This document shows positions 1 to 7,112 of a stretch of 11,282 nt of DNA, piece after piece. The DNA comes from Pseudomonadota bacterium. Its GTDB lineage: Bacteria; Pseudomonadota; Alphaproteobacteria; Rhizobiales; Aestuariivirgaceae. The stretch is from assembly GCA_016522385.1 (NCBI GenBank), contig JAEKFU010000147.1, positions 1-11,282 on the forward strand. Reading direction: 5' to 3'. The notes below the pieces were generated by a model that did no database searches, was not told the origin of the DNA, and saw only the letters and a list, made by a program, of their open reading frames with translations. Each line of letters begins with the position of its first letter. Position 1 is the stretch's first letter. Both the position numbers and the translations under genes were made by a program.

Positions 1-1394
1 GTGAGGACCTTCTGGAGAAGTCCGAGATCGAGCTGCGCGAGCTGCGCGGTGTGAAGATGTCGATGATCTTCCAGGAGCCGATGACCGCACTCAACCCAGT
101 CATGAAGGTCGGCGACCAGATCGCGGAAATGCTGGAGATCCACACCGAAATGTCGGCCACCGACCGCAGCGCGCGGGTGCTTGAGGTCATGCGCGACGTC
201 AACCTACCCGATGCCGAACAGATGATGCACTCCTATCCGCACCAGCTGTCAGGCGGCCAGCGCCAACGCATCATGATCGCCATGGCCCTGGCCCTTGAGC
301 CAGGCCTGCTGATTGCCGATGAACCGACGACGGCGCTCGATGTAACGACCCAGGCGCAGATTCTCGATCTCATCAAGGATATCCAGAAGCGACACGGCAC
401 AGGCGTCATGTTCATCACCCATGACTTCGGTGTCGTGGCCGAGATCGCCGACCGGGTTGTTGTCATGCAGCACGGCCGGGTCGTCGAGCAGGGCGCGGCC
501 AAACAGGTGCTTACCAAACCGACCCATCCCTACACCCGCATGCTGATGGCTTCCGTGCCGAGCCTCACGCCGCCCAAGCGCAAACCGGTCAAGAGCCCCG
601 AGATCGCGCTGGAAACTCACGGGCTCGACATGACCTACGATTCAACCGGCTGGCTGAAGGCAGGACGGATCGTCAAGGCGGCCCAAAAAGTCGAGCTGCA
701 TGTCCATCGCGGCGAGACACTGGGCGTCGTCGGTGAAAGCGGTTCAGGCAAATCAACGGTGGCACGCTGCATCGTGCGGTTGATCGACCCGACGGCCGGC
801 GAGGTGCTCATCGACGGCAAGAACATTGCCGGTCTGTCGCCTCAGGCCATGCGGCCTTACCGGCGCGATGTCCAGATCGTGTTCCAGGACCCTTACCGCT
901 CACTCAATCCGCGACGCACGGTTGGCCAGTCGATCATCGAAGGGCCGATGAATTTCGGGCTTCAGGAATCACAGGCACTCGAGCGAGCCCGCGAACTGAT
1001 GCGTGTCGTCGGGCTGCAGCCGGAAGCACTGGAACGCTTCCCGCATCAGTTCTCCGGCGGCCAGCGCCAGCGCATCTGCGTAGCCCGGGCGCTCGCCATG
1101 GAGCCGAAAGTCTTGATCGCCGATGAGGCTGTCTCCGCGCTCGATGTTTCGGTGCAGGCCCAGGTGCTCGAGTTGCTTGACGATGTCCGCAAGCGGTTCG
1201 ACCTCGCAATGCTATTCATCACCCACGATCTGAGGGTGGCCGCCCAGATCTGCGACCGCATCATGGTCATGCAACATGGCATCGTCGTCGAACAGGGTGC
1301 AACCGCGCAGGTCTATGCCAAACCCAATCATCCTTACACGCAAGAGCTACTGGCCGCTGCACCGGGTCGACATGCACAATTTGGTGCCGGCTGA
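1..1394 (+). CDS. Fused dipeptide/oligopeptide ABC transporter ATP-binding protein (5' end outside window)
   Basis: The frame is already open at base 3, so the N-terminus, including the first Walker A, lies upstream of the window. Two ATPase domains are visible. The first has a Q-loop region (FQEPMTALNP), signature LSGGQRQR, Walker B LLIADEPTTALD and H-loop FITHD. The second, from about base 620, has a full Walker A (GESGSGKST), Q-loop FQDPYRSLNP, signature FSGGQRQR, Walker B VLIADEAVSALD and FITHD. Each domain is followed by the NHPYT or THPYT stretch typical of Dpp/Opp ATPases. This is the DppD-DppF-like (YejF/GsiA-type) fusion, which powers cytoplasmic-side ATP hydrolysis for import of peptides. 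DEA instead of DEP in the second Walker B is a mild variant; the catalytic Glu is kept. The permease and binding-protein genes would be expected upstream. The substrate cannot be read from the ATPase; the M20 hydrolase 23 bp downstream suggests a peptide or acylated amino acid. Confidence 0.95.
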   Translation, partial: EDLLEKSEIELRELRGVKMSMIFQEPMTALNPVMKVGDQIAEMLEIHTEMSATDRSARVLEVMRDVNLPDAEQMMHSYPHQLSGGQRQRIMIAMALALEPGLLIADEPTTALDVTTQAQILDLIKDIQKRHGTGVMFITHDFGVVAEIADRVVVMQHGRVVEQGAAKQVLTKPTHPYTRMLMASVPSLTPPKRKPVKSPEIALETHGLDMTYDSTGWLKAGRIVKAAQKVELHVHRGETLGVVGESGSGKSTVARCIVRLIDPTAGEVLIDGKNIAGLSPQAMRPYRRDVQIVFQDPYRSLNPRRTVGQSIIEGPMNFGLQESQALERARELMRVVGLQPEALERFPHQFSGGQRQRICVARALAMEPKVLIADEAVSALDVSVQAQVLELLDDVRKRFDLAMLFITHDLRVAAQICDRIMVMQHGIVVEQGATAQVYAKPNHPYTQELLAAAPGRHAQFGAG

Positions 1395-1417
1395 AACCAA
1401 GGCCCCTAGAACAACTG

Positions 1418-2596
1418 GTGAGCATCATGAAAATCTATCCTGAAATCGCCAATCTGCATGATGAAATGACGGCATGGCGCCGCGACATCCACACCCATCC
1501 TGAAACCGCCTTTGAAGAACACCGCACCTCCCAGTTGATCGCCGAAAAGCTTGAAGGCTTCGGCATCGAGGTGGACCGCGGCCTCGCGGGCACCGGTGTT
1601 GTCGGCGTGATCGAAGGCAATCAGGCAGGCGACAAGGCGATCGGCCTGAGGGCGGATATCGATGCACTCGACATCTACGAGCAAACCAACAAGCCCTATG
1701 CTTCAAAGAATCCCGGCAAGATGCACGCCTGCGGCCATGACGGTCACACCACCATGCTGCTGGGCGCCGCCAAGTATCTTGCCGACCACCGCGATTTCGC
1801 CGGCAAGGTCTATGTCATCTTCCAGCCGGCTGAAGAGAACGAAGGCGGCGGCCGGGTAATGGTGGAGGAGGGCCTTTTCGACAAGTTTCCCATGGCCGAG
1901 GTCTACGGCCTGCACAATTGGCCAGGCATGCCGGTCGGCCAGATTGGCATGCGGGTTGGCCCGTTGATGGCGGCTTACGACATATTCAGGATCAAGGTCA
2001 CCGGCCACGGTTCACACGGCGCGATGCCGCATGAGGGCATCGACCCAGTGCTGATCTCCGCCCACATCATCACCAACCTGCAGACCGTCGCCAGCCGCAA
2101 CGCCGACCCACAGAAATCCGTCGTCGTATCCGTCACTCAGGTGCATGGTGGCGACGCCTATAACGTCATCCCGGAAGAGATCGAGATGAAAGGCACGGTG
2201 CGGTCATTCTCAACCGAGATTCAGGAAATGGCCGAGCGCAATATAAAGAAGATCGCACCGGCGATCGCTGCGGCACATGGTGCCGAAGCCGCCGTCCATT
2301 ACGAGCGCCGCTATCCGCCGACGGTCAATAGCGAAGCCGAAACCGGTCATGCCGCAAAGATCGCCGCCAATGTCGTCGGCGAGGCGAACGTCGACACCAA
2401 TGTCGATCCGGTCATGGGGTCCGAAGACTTCGCCTTCATGCTTAACGAAAGGCCTGGCTGTTATGTCTGGCTTGGCGCCGGTGAAAATACCGCCAACCTG
2501 CACAGTCCGCATTTCGACTTCAACGACGAAATCCTCCCCATCGGTGCGTCCTACTGGGCCCGCCTGGTCGAGGACACGCTTGGCACGACCAGGTAG
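1418..2596 (+). CDS. M20 family metallo-amidohydrolase (hippurate hydrolase / N-acyl-amino-acid amidohydrolase type)
   Basis: This is a cytosolic di-metal amidohydrolase expected to cleave the amide of an N-acyl amino acid or similar compound. Counting from the GTG, the metal ligands and catalytic residues are HACGHDGH (Cys105, His107), the pair Glu139-Glu140 in QPAEENEGGG, His166 in GLHNWPG, and a C-terminal His in LHSPHFDF. The dimerisation or lid domain begins near GHGSHGAMPHEG, and MGSEDFAFM precedes the last ligand. At 392 codons the length is normal for the HipO/AbgB-like group. The GTG at 1418 is the longest start. The ATG at 1427 (389 aa) is the better candidate, because GGTGAG at 1417-1422 can act as its Shine-Dalgarno. 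It lies 23 bp after the ABC ATPase stop, so the two are probably co-transcribed and the enzyme probably processes the imported compound. The exact substrate is unknown. Confidence 0.95.
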   Translation: MSIMKIYPEIANLHDEMTAWRRDIHTHPETAFEEHRTSQLIAEKLEGFGIEVDRGLAGTGVVGVIEGNQAGDKAIGLRADIDALDIYEQTNKPYASKNPGKMHACGHDGHTTMLLGAAKYLADHRDFAGKVYVIFQPAEENEGGGRVMVEEGLFDKFPMAEVYGLHNWPGMPVGQIGMRVGPLMAAYDIFRIKVTGHGSHGAMPHEGIDPVLISAHIITNLQTVASRNADPQKSVVVSVTQVHGGDAYNVIPEEIEMKGTVRSFSTEIQEMAERNIKKIAPAIAAAHGAEAAVHYERRYPPTVNSEAETGHAAKIAANVVGEANVDTNVDPVMGSEDFAFMLNERPGCYVWLGAGENTANLHSPHFDFNDEILPIGASYWARLVEDTLGTTR

Positions 2597-2702
2597 GATC
2601 CCAGTTTCGATTCAAAAATCGTACCGGCAACATCTTGTGTCGAATTCCCGCTATTGCCCCTTTCAACAGGCACAAGCCTGACAGAATGAGACTTCGATAG
2701 GT

Positions 2703-3626
2703 CTATTGCGGAGCACCATCCAAGTGAGGGTGGAGCGCCTGCGCGACCAATGTATGGGTGGGGGTTGGTACGCCATGAGCCGCGCCAAGCCGAACCACTT
2801 CGCCGCTGAGATCGCTGAGTTCGAGTCGCTTGCCGCGCTCCAAATCGTCCAACATCGAGGCGCGAACCCCATGTGGAAGGCCCTCAGCAACAGCAAATGC
2901 CCGCTCTCCTGCGTCCTCGGGAAGTTCCTGACAGACAGCGCGACCAACTGCACAGGTTTCATCGATCGCAGCGCGGAAAAGTGCGGCACAGGAATGATCG
3001 GCAAGAATGGCACCAATCGGCAGCCTGGTAAGCGTCGTGATCGCGCTCAACGCGCTCAGCATGATGAACTTCTCCCAGATCTTAACCAAAATGTCTGACA
3101 CGAGGGCCGCATCCACTCCAGCGTCGTTGAGAACTGACATAAACGCTTCGCAGCGACCGCTCTTATGTCCATCCGGTTCACCGAAAACAAGGCGAGCGAA
3201 CGGGCCATTGTGCCTGACGACGCCCGGTGCGCGGATGTCAGCCGGAATGAGGGCAATGCCGCTGATAACCCGCTCCGGTCCAGCGACAGCGCCGATTCGT
3301 TCTGCACTGTTGACGCCGTTCTGGAACGACAAAACAGCCGTCTCGGAGCCGAGCAAAGGAGCCATTGCGCGGGCGGCTGACTCGGTGTCGTAAAGCTTGA
3401 CAAGAAACAGTACGAGGTCAACTGGACCGATTTCGCCCGGGTCGCCCGTGGCTCGAACCTCGGGTAGATGCAAGTTGCCAAGGGGGCTCTCGATGCGAAG
3501 TCCTTCACGCTGCAATGCCGTGAGCTGAGCGCCACGAGCAACAAAGGAAATTTCGCCGCCGGCCGCCGCAATTCGCCCACCGAAATAGCAACCCAAGGCT
3601 CCCGCGCCCATTACCGCAAGTTTCAT
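2703..3626 (-). CDS. Ketopantoate reductase (ApbA/PanE) family oxidoreductase, likely a paralogue
   Basis: The protein has 307 aa, the usual length for the family. The N-terminal Rossmann fold starts at residue 1 with GAGALG at 7-12 for NADP(H). FQNGVNSAERIG at 101-112 is the conserved QNG segment. Lys186 in KIWEKF aligns with the catalytic lysine of PanE, and the C-terminal domain carries SMLDDLERGKRLEL with the conserved acidic residue. In PanE the helix after the catalytic lysine usually carries two Asn (KLxxNxxxNPLT). Here those positions read Leu190 and Ser194, so true 2-dehydropantoate reduction is doubtful, and the protein may reduce another 2-oxo acid or act on another substrate. The start at 3626 has GGAAG about 9 nt upstream. 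It follows the cysteine-synthase-like gene by 54 bp on the same strand, so an operon is likely. The gene converges on the M20 gene, leaving 106 bp in which no clear terminator was seen. Confidence 0.9.
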   Translation of the reverse strand: MKLAVMGAGALGCYFGGRIAAAGGEISFVARGAQLTALQREGLRIESPLGNLHLPEVRATGDPGEIGPVDLVLFLVKLYDTESAARAMAPLLGSETAVLSFQNGVNSAERIGAVAGPERVISGIALIPADIRAPGVVRHNGPFARLVFGEPDGHKSGRCEAFMSVLNDAGVDAALVSDILVKIWEKFIMLSALSAITTLTRLPIGAILADHSCAALFRAAIDETCAVGRAVCQELPEDAGERAFAVAEGLPHGVRASMLDDLERGKRLELSDLSGEVVRLGAAHGVPTPTHTLVAQALHPHLDGAPQ

Positions 3627-3680
3627 AGCATTACTTCCGTGAGGCTCCTGTCGAACCGCCTTCCGCGGCCGGCCTTGCGC

Positions 3681-4778
3681 CTACGCGTCCGGCATGTGAT
3701 AGCCCGGTGTCGACAGCGACAGCGCGGTCTCTTCCTCGGTCATGTCCTCAGCAATGCCCTCGAACATGGGCGATGAAAGATAGCGTTCGCCGGTATCAGG
3801 CAGCATGCATAGGATGGTGGACCCCGCTTCGGCCCTATCGGCGACCTGCATGGCAACGGCAAATGTCGACCCACCTGAAATGCCGGTAAAGATGCCCTCG
3901 CTTCGCGCCAGTTTGCCCGCCCACTCTATACCGACCGGCCCCGGAACGGGGATCAGTTCATCGAAGTAATTTCTGTCGATTGATTCCTGCAGCACCAAGG
4001 GGATGAAATCCGGCGTCCAGCCCTGGATGGGATGTGGTTCGAAAGCCGAATGGCCAACCGCCGGTGCGCCTTCCGCAGTTCGCTCCTGTGCCTCGCCGCT
4101 GCCGACCAGTTGGGCATTGGCCGGTTCGGACAGGATGATCTTGGTGTCCGGCCACTGCTTGCGCAGCACCCGGCCGACGCCGCTTACCGTGCCGCCGGTG
4201 CCGTAGCCGGTCACCCAGTAGTCCAGCCCTTTGTCCTTGAAGTCGGCCATGATTTCGCGGGCAGTCGTGTTCTCGTGGATCTTGGCATTGACCGACGTTT
4301 CGAACTGTCTGGCTAGGAACCAGCCATTGGCATCGGCCAGTTCCTTGGCCTTTTGATACATACCGAAACCCTTGGCGGTTCGCGGCGTCAGCACAACCTT
4401 TGCACCCAGAAAGCGCATCAGCCGTCGCCGCTCGATAGAAAAGCTGTCAGCCATCGTGACCACCAGCGGATACCCCTTGGCGGCGCACACCATCGCCAGG
4501 CCTATCCCGGTGTTGCCGCTGGTCGCCTCGACTACCGTCTGTCCGGGCGTGAGCTCGCCGCTCTGTTCAGCTTCTTCAATGATGCTGAGTGCCAGCCGGT
4601 CCTTCACCGATGCGGCCGGATTGAAGAACTCCGCCTTCACATAGAGCTCAACATGCTCCGGCGCCAAGGTGTTGATCTTGATGCACGGCGTATCACCGAC
4701 CGTGTCCACAATACTGTCATACAGTCTGGCCCGGCCGTCGGTCGTGCGGCCTTGTGTCGGTGCGTGACTGATGTCCAT
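3681..4778 (-). CDS. PLP-dependent cysteine synthase family protein (CysK-like)
   Basis: This fold-type II PLP enzyme would use O-acetylserine or a related activated serine and sulfide (or another nucleophile) for beta-replacement. Lys59 in NPAASVKDR binds PLP, TSGNTG (86-91) is the substrate loop, GTGGT (193-197) is the phosphate-binding loop, and PDTGERYLSS near the C-terminus matches CysK. The ATG at 4778 is chosen over a TTG at 4793 because GGGAGG (4786-4791) sits 7 nt before it; this gives 365 aa. That is roughly 40 residues longer than typical CysK. The extra length comes from an N-terminal extension of about 15 residues, an insertion before HPIQGWTPDFIP (rich in Ala, Glu and Gly) and a short C-terminal tail. 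A CysK role in cysteine synthesis is plausible, but the insertion near the active-site entrance could mean a different substrate, so no symbol is assigned. Confidence 0.92.
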   Translation of the reverse strand: MDISHAPTQGRTTDGRARLYDSIVDTVGDTPCIKINTLAPEHVELYVKAEFFNPAASVKDRLALSIIEEAEQSGELTPGQTVVEATSGNTGIGLAMVCAAKGYPLVVTMADSFSIERRRLMRFLGAKVVLTPRTAKGFGMYQKAKELADANGWFLARQFETSVNAKIHENTTAREIMADFKDKGLDYWVTGYGTGGTVSGVGRVLRKQWPDTKIILSEPANAQLVGSGEAQERTAEGAPAVGHSAFEPHPIQGWTPDFIPLVLQESIDRNYFDELIPVPGPVGIEWAGKLARSEGIFTGISGGSTFAVAMQVADRAEAGSTILCMLPDTGERYLSSPMFEGIAEDMTEEETALSLSTPGYHMPDA

Positions 4779-4785
4779 TTGAGTT

Positions 4786-4791
4786 CCTCCC
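4786..4791 (-). promoter_or_regulatory. Shine-Dalgarno that fixes the start of the CysK-like gene
   Basis: Read on the minus strand, GGGAGG lies 7 nt before the ATG at 4778. A longer reading from a TTG at 4793 would translate the ribosome binding site itself (Gly-Gly-Thr), so the ATG is the likely true start. Confidence 0.8.
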
Positions 4792-4879
4792 AACTTGTTC
4801 TCGATTGCCGATTACGTACGACCCCCATTGGCGAAGGCGGATGCCGTCCATTTCGGCGGTATCCCCCATCATGGCAATC

Positions 4880-5300
4880 TTAACCCAGCGTCACAACAAC
4901 TTCGAGATATTCCGAAGGCACAACCAAGGTCCCATCATGCACCGTATTGAACCGGCTGATTAGGTCGAAAAGGTCCCGTCTCAGAGATTCGCTGGTGTCT
5001 GCATCCGGTGCCGCAAAGACCTTGTGCGCCGTCTCGTAGTATTTCCGAAAAATCAGCAGCTAGTGATCCGGCGATTTGTATCTGAACAAATACTCGCGCT
5101 TGGAAAGTGCAATATCCGTACTGGAGGACGCAAACAGTTCCTTGAGACGGGCACTGGTCCCCTACGAGGCCGGCGGGCGCACCCCAGCCAGCCGCGGCAT
5201 ATCGCGGCCAATGACTTTGAACGAACTACCGATAGAGCCATCCGGGGTCCAGTTGGCAAGAGCGACCTTGCCGCCGCTGCATGACACCCAGCATTTTGCG
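4880..5300 (-). pseudogene. Degraded class I SAM-dependent methyltransferase (C-terminal half)
   Basis: Translating the minus strand in the frame ending at TAA 4882-4880 gives a run recognisable as the C-terminal half of a common alphaproteobacterial methyltransferase family. Landmarks are GGKVALANWTPDG (from 5275), FKVIGR, GTSARLKELF, FRYKSPDH, FRKYYETAHKVFA and VVPSEYLEVVVT. Two in-frame TAG codons interrupt it, at 5164-5162 and 5062-5060. Both fall where the family normally has Trp (LWGT and PDHW), so each is one TGG-to-TAG change. Upstream, one extra base at 5282 shifts the frame: removing it joins MLGV to CSGGKV, matching the usual MLRVC-x-PGGK. Weaker resemblance (ALCRFG for VLSTFG) may reach about 5375. 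No SAM-binding GxGxG motif was found upstream, so the N-terminal half appears lost. The assignment is by recognition of the family pattern, not by a search. Confidence 0.75.
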
Positions 5301-5440
5301 GTCGAAGACTGTCACGGCTACCGGCGCAAGATGTATCGCATGACTTTTGCCGAACCGGCACAGCGCGAACTCGCTGCGCCCTAAACAGCACTTTATCAGC
5401 GCGCGAGAATCTGACATTGTTCGTGTGGGTTCAACAAACG
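5301..5440. other. Intergenic stretch, possibly decayed methyltransferase sequence and upstream region of the small ORF
   Basis: No supported gene is seen. Minus-strand reading to about 5375 weakly resembles the middle of the methyltransferase with small insertions. The remaining part should hold the promoter of the small ORF at 5456, but no convincing -35/-10 pair could be picked. Confidence 0.4.
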
Positions 5441-5454
5441 AAAGGAGGTGATCT
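5441..5454 (+). promoter_or_regulatory. Extended Shine-Dalgarno, near-perfect complement of the 16S rRNA 3' tail
   Basis: AAAGGAGGTGATCT is complementary over 14 bases to the conserved 16S rRNA 3' end (AGATCACCTCCTTT). It ends one base before the ATG at 5456; the GGAGG core is spaced about 7 nt from it. Matches this long are rare and typically mark very highly translated or specially regulated messages. Confidence 0.75.
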
Positions 5455-5455
5455 A

Positions 5456-5536
5456 ATGTCGAGTGAGCTATTTTGGAATCGCGCCGGTTTCTGCGGATTT
5501 GCTTGGACGTTGGAGCAGCCTTCAGCGGGCAGGTAA
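5456..5536 (+). CDS. Candidate 26-aa small protein or leader peptide
   Basis: ATG at 5456, TAA at 5534-5536. The peptide begins MSSELFWNRAGFCGFAWTL and ends EQPSAGR. It is rich in aromatic residues (two Trp, three Phe) in a hydrophobic centre (AGFCGFAW) and has one Cys. It is not a confident membrane helix: the centre is too short. Support comes from the extended Shine-Dalgarno just before it and a strong hairpin about 50 nt after its stop, which together look like a compact independent transcript. No run of a single regulatory amino acid is present, so a classical attenuation leader is not evident. I do not recognise the family. It may equally be the translated head of a dual-function small RNA. 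Confidence 0.55.
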   Translation: MSSELFWNRAGFCGFAWTLEQPSAGR

Positions 5537-5583
5537 ATCGATAAGATTACTTTGGAAATCAGGAGATTGGTGCGATCCGATCT

Positions 5584-5617
5584 CACGGAGGGGCCGCTGA
5601 TGCGGCCCCTTTCCGTG
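5584..5617 (+). terminator. GC-rich hairpin, probable Rho-independent terminator of the small transcript
   Basis: AGGGGCCGC (5589-5597) and GCGGCCCCT (5602-5610) form a perfect 9-bp stem with loop TGAT. An outer stem CACGG (5584-5588) with CCGTG (5613-5617) can extend it. Only three T follow the inner stem, so termination strength is uncertain; it could instead be a stabilising 3' hairpin of a small RNA. Confidence 0.55.
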
Positions 5618-5738
5618 GCAGCCTCGCTCAATTCAAGGCAGCTGTTGCGAGTTTGAAATTAACCACGTCCACAAAACCATTCAATCATTGATACAATAAG
5701 AGTATGTTTCACCTACGTTCAACAACGGGGTGCTCTTG

Positions 5739-6320
5739 ATGCTAAAGCGCGTTCTGATTGCGGTGTTCGTCGTCTTGCTGCCCGTCGCGTCGCTCGCCGG
5801 GCCCTATGAGGATGGTTTGGCCGCCTACCAGAGTGGCGATTACGAAAAGGCATTGAAATTTTACCGCGAGGCCGCCGAAGTGGGAAATCCCGATGCTCAA
5901 TTGCTCCTCGGTTTCCTGCATTTCAGTGGCGACGGCGTGGCGCAGGATTATGCCGTAGCCCTAAAATGGTTTCTGAAAGCCGCCGCGCAGGGCGATGCAA
6001 GAAGCCAGGCTCAACTCGGCGTCATGTACGAAAACGGCAAAGGCGTGCCACAGGATTACGGCACCGCAGCGAGATGGTTTCGCAAAGCGGCTGAACAAGG
6101 CTACGGCTTGGCCCAGAATTCACTCGGCTTGATGTATGCCATCGGTCAAGGCGTGAAGAGGGACTACACCCAGGCTCACAAGTGGCTCAACCTGGCCGCG
6201 GCGCAGGAAGTCAAGGACGCCCAGGAAAACCGTGACGCGGTGGCCAAACTGATGACCTCGGACCAGGTTGCCGAAGCGCAGCGGATGGCGCGCGAGTGGC
6301 TCACCAATCGAACCCAATAG
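5739..6320 (+). CDS. Secreted Sel1-repeat (SLR/TPR-like) protein
   Basis: The start is set at ATG 5739 (193 aa) because GGGG at 5727-5730 lies 8 nt before it; a GTG at 5730 would add three residues. The N-terminus is a signal peptide: Lys-Arg, a hydrophobic core (VLIAVFVVLLPVA) and cleavage likely after ASLA. The mature part starts with a TPR-like helix pair (GLAAYQSGDYEKALKFYREA). About three to four Sel1 repeats of roughly 36 residues follow, with the hallmarks AQLLLGFLHFSGDGVAQDY, AQLGVMYENGKGVPQDY and AQNSLGLMYAIGQGVKRDY. The C-terminus is a helical cap. Such proteins are periplasmic or membrane-associated scaffolds for protein-protein contacts; no enzyme activity is expected. The gene converges with the Anbu operon, with 23 bp between the stops, so a shared function is not implied. 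Confidence 0.92.
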   Translation: MLKRVLIAVFVVLLPVASLAGPYEDGLAAYQSGDYEKALKFYREAAEVGNPDAQLLLGFLHFSGDGVAQDYAVALKWFLKAAAQGDARSQAQLGVMYENGKGVPQDYGTAARWFRKAAEQGYGLAQNSLGLMYAIGQGVKRDYTQAHKWLNLAAAQEVKDAQENRDAVAKLMTSDQVAEAQRMAREWLTNRTQ

Positions 6321-6343
6321 CTAACTTTGCCCACATACCCAGG

Positions 6344-7075
6344 TCAGAATTCGAAACCCGGCAGAGAATAAAACGCCTGCCTGAGCGCCTCGCCCCAGCC
6401 GCTTGAGATCAACTGATTATACTCGTCATCGGCCTCAATGCGCCGCTCGTGCAGCACATCGAACGAGTCCGTGGCGTACACCTGCAAGTCAAACGGCAAG
6501 CCGACGGAAAGATTGGCTTTGATGGTCGAATCAAACGATACCAGCAAGAGCTTTACCGCATCCTCGAAACTCATATCCGCATCATAGGCCCGCACCAGGA
6601 TCGGGCGACCGTATTTCGTTTCACCAATCTGGAAGAATGGTGTGTCGTGCGACGCCTCGACGAAGTTGCCTTCCGGGTAGATCATGAACAGGCGTGGTCC
6701 GCTGCCTTTGATCTGGCCTCCAGCAATGACAGTCGCGTTGAACGATGAGTCGGCCTGTTGCCCGGCATCGGAATGTGAACCGATCACCTCTTTCAGTGTG
6801 TCACCGACCAGGCGAGCAACCTGAAACATCGATGGCGCTTCAAGCAGCGACGGGCTGCGTTCAGCTGGCGCCTTGGAACGTTCGTCAAGCACGCTGATCA
6901 GTGCCTGCGTCGTTGCGAGGTTCCCAGCCGTCATGAGGGTAATCACGCGCTCACCTGGCGCCGACCAGGTGAACATCTTGCGAAACACGGAGATGTTGTC
7001 GACCCCGGCATTGGTTCGGGTATCCGACATGAACACCAGGCCGTTGTTGAGTTTCAAACCGACACAATAAGTCAT
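6344..7075 (-). CDS. Anbu-type proteasome-like peptidase (Ntn hydrolase)
   Basis: The 243-aa sequence starts MTYCVGLKL. Removal of Met1 exposes a Thr nucleophile, and relative to that Thr1 the next catalytic residues fit Asp17 (in FMSDTRTNAG) and Lys32 (in VFRKMF), as in proteasome beta subunits and HslV. LMTAGNLATTQA, PFFQIGETKYGRPIL and SFDSTIKANLSVG are typical of the Anbu (ancestral beta subunit) group, also annotated as proteasome-type protease. Family knowledge: Anbu assembles into open ring or helix-like oligomers and has no dedicated AAA unfoldase in its operon, so it probably handles peptides or a special substrate. It is the last gene of the operon, 37 bp after the transglutaminase stop. 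No strong Shine-Dalgarno is seen; GAGGGG lies about 14 nt upstream of the ATG. Confidence 0.93.
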   Translation of the reverse strand: MTYCVGLKLNNGLVFMSDTRTNAGVDNISVFRKMFTWSAPGERVITLMTAGNLATTQALISVLDERSKAPAERSPSLLEAPSMFQVARLVGDTLKEVIGSHSDAGQQADSSFNATVIAGGQIKGSGPRLFMIYPEGNFVEASHDTPFFQIGETKYGRPILVRAYDADMSFEDAVKLLLVSFDSTIKANLSVGLPFDLQVYATDSFDVLHERRIEADDEYNQLISSGWGEALRQAFYSLPGFEF

Positions 7076-7112
7076 CAGTTACGAATCAAGCCCCTCATCT
7101 GCGCCTTCGTCT

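Noticed and set aside
2706..3098. Plus-strand ORF of 130 aa antisense to the ketopantoate-reductase-family gene
   Set aside because: The opposite strand has an intact family protein; the ORF has no motif and no ribosome site.
4353..4883. Long plus-strand ORF (176 aa) antisense to the CysK-like gene
   Set aside because: It is antisense to a gene with complete PLP-enzyme motifs and shows no domain of its own.
5024..5391. Plus- and minus-strand ORFs of 86-112 aa in the gap upstream of the CysK-like gene
   Set aside because: A different minus-strand frame carries clear methyltransferase similarity with stops, so these ORFs are shadows of a pseudogene.
5653..5700. TTGAAA and TTGATA as -35 boxes for the Sel1-repeat gene
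   Set aside because: No acceptable -10 element was found at 16-18 nt from either.
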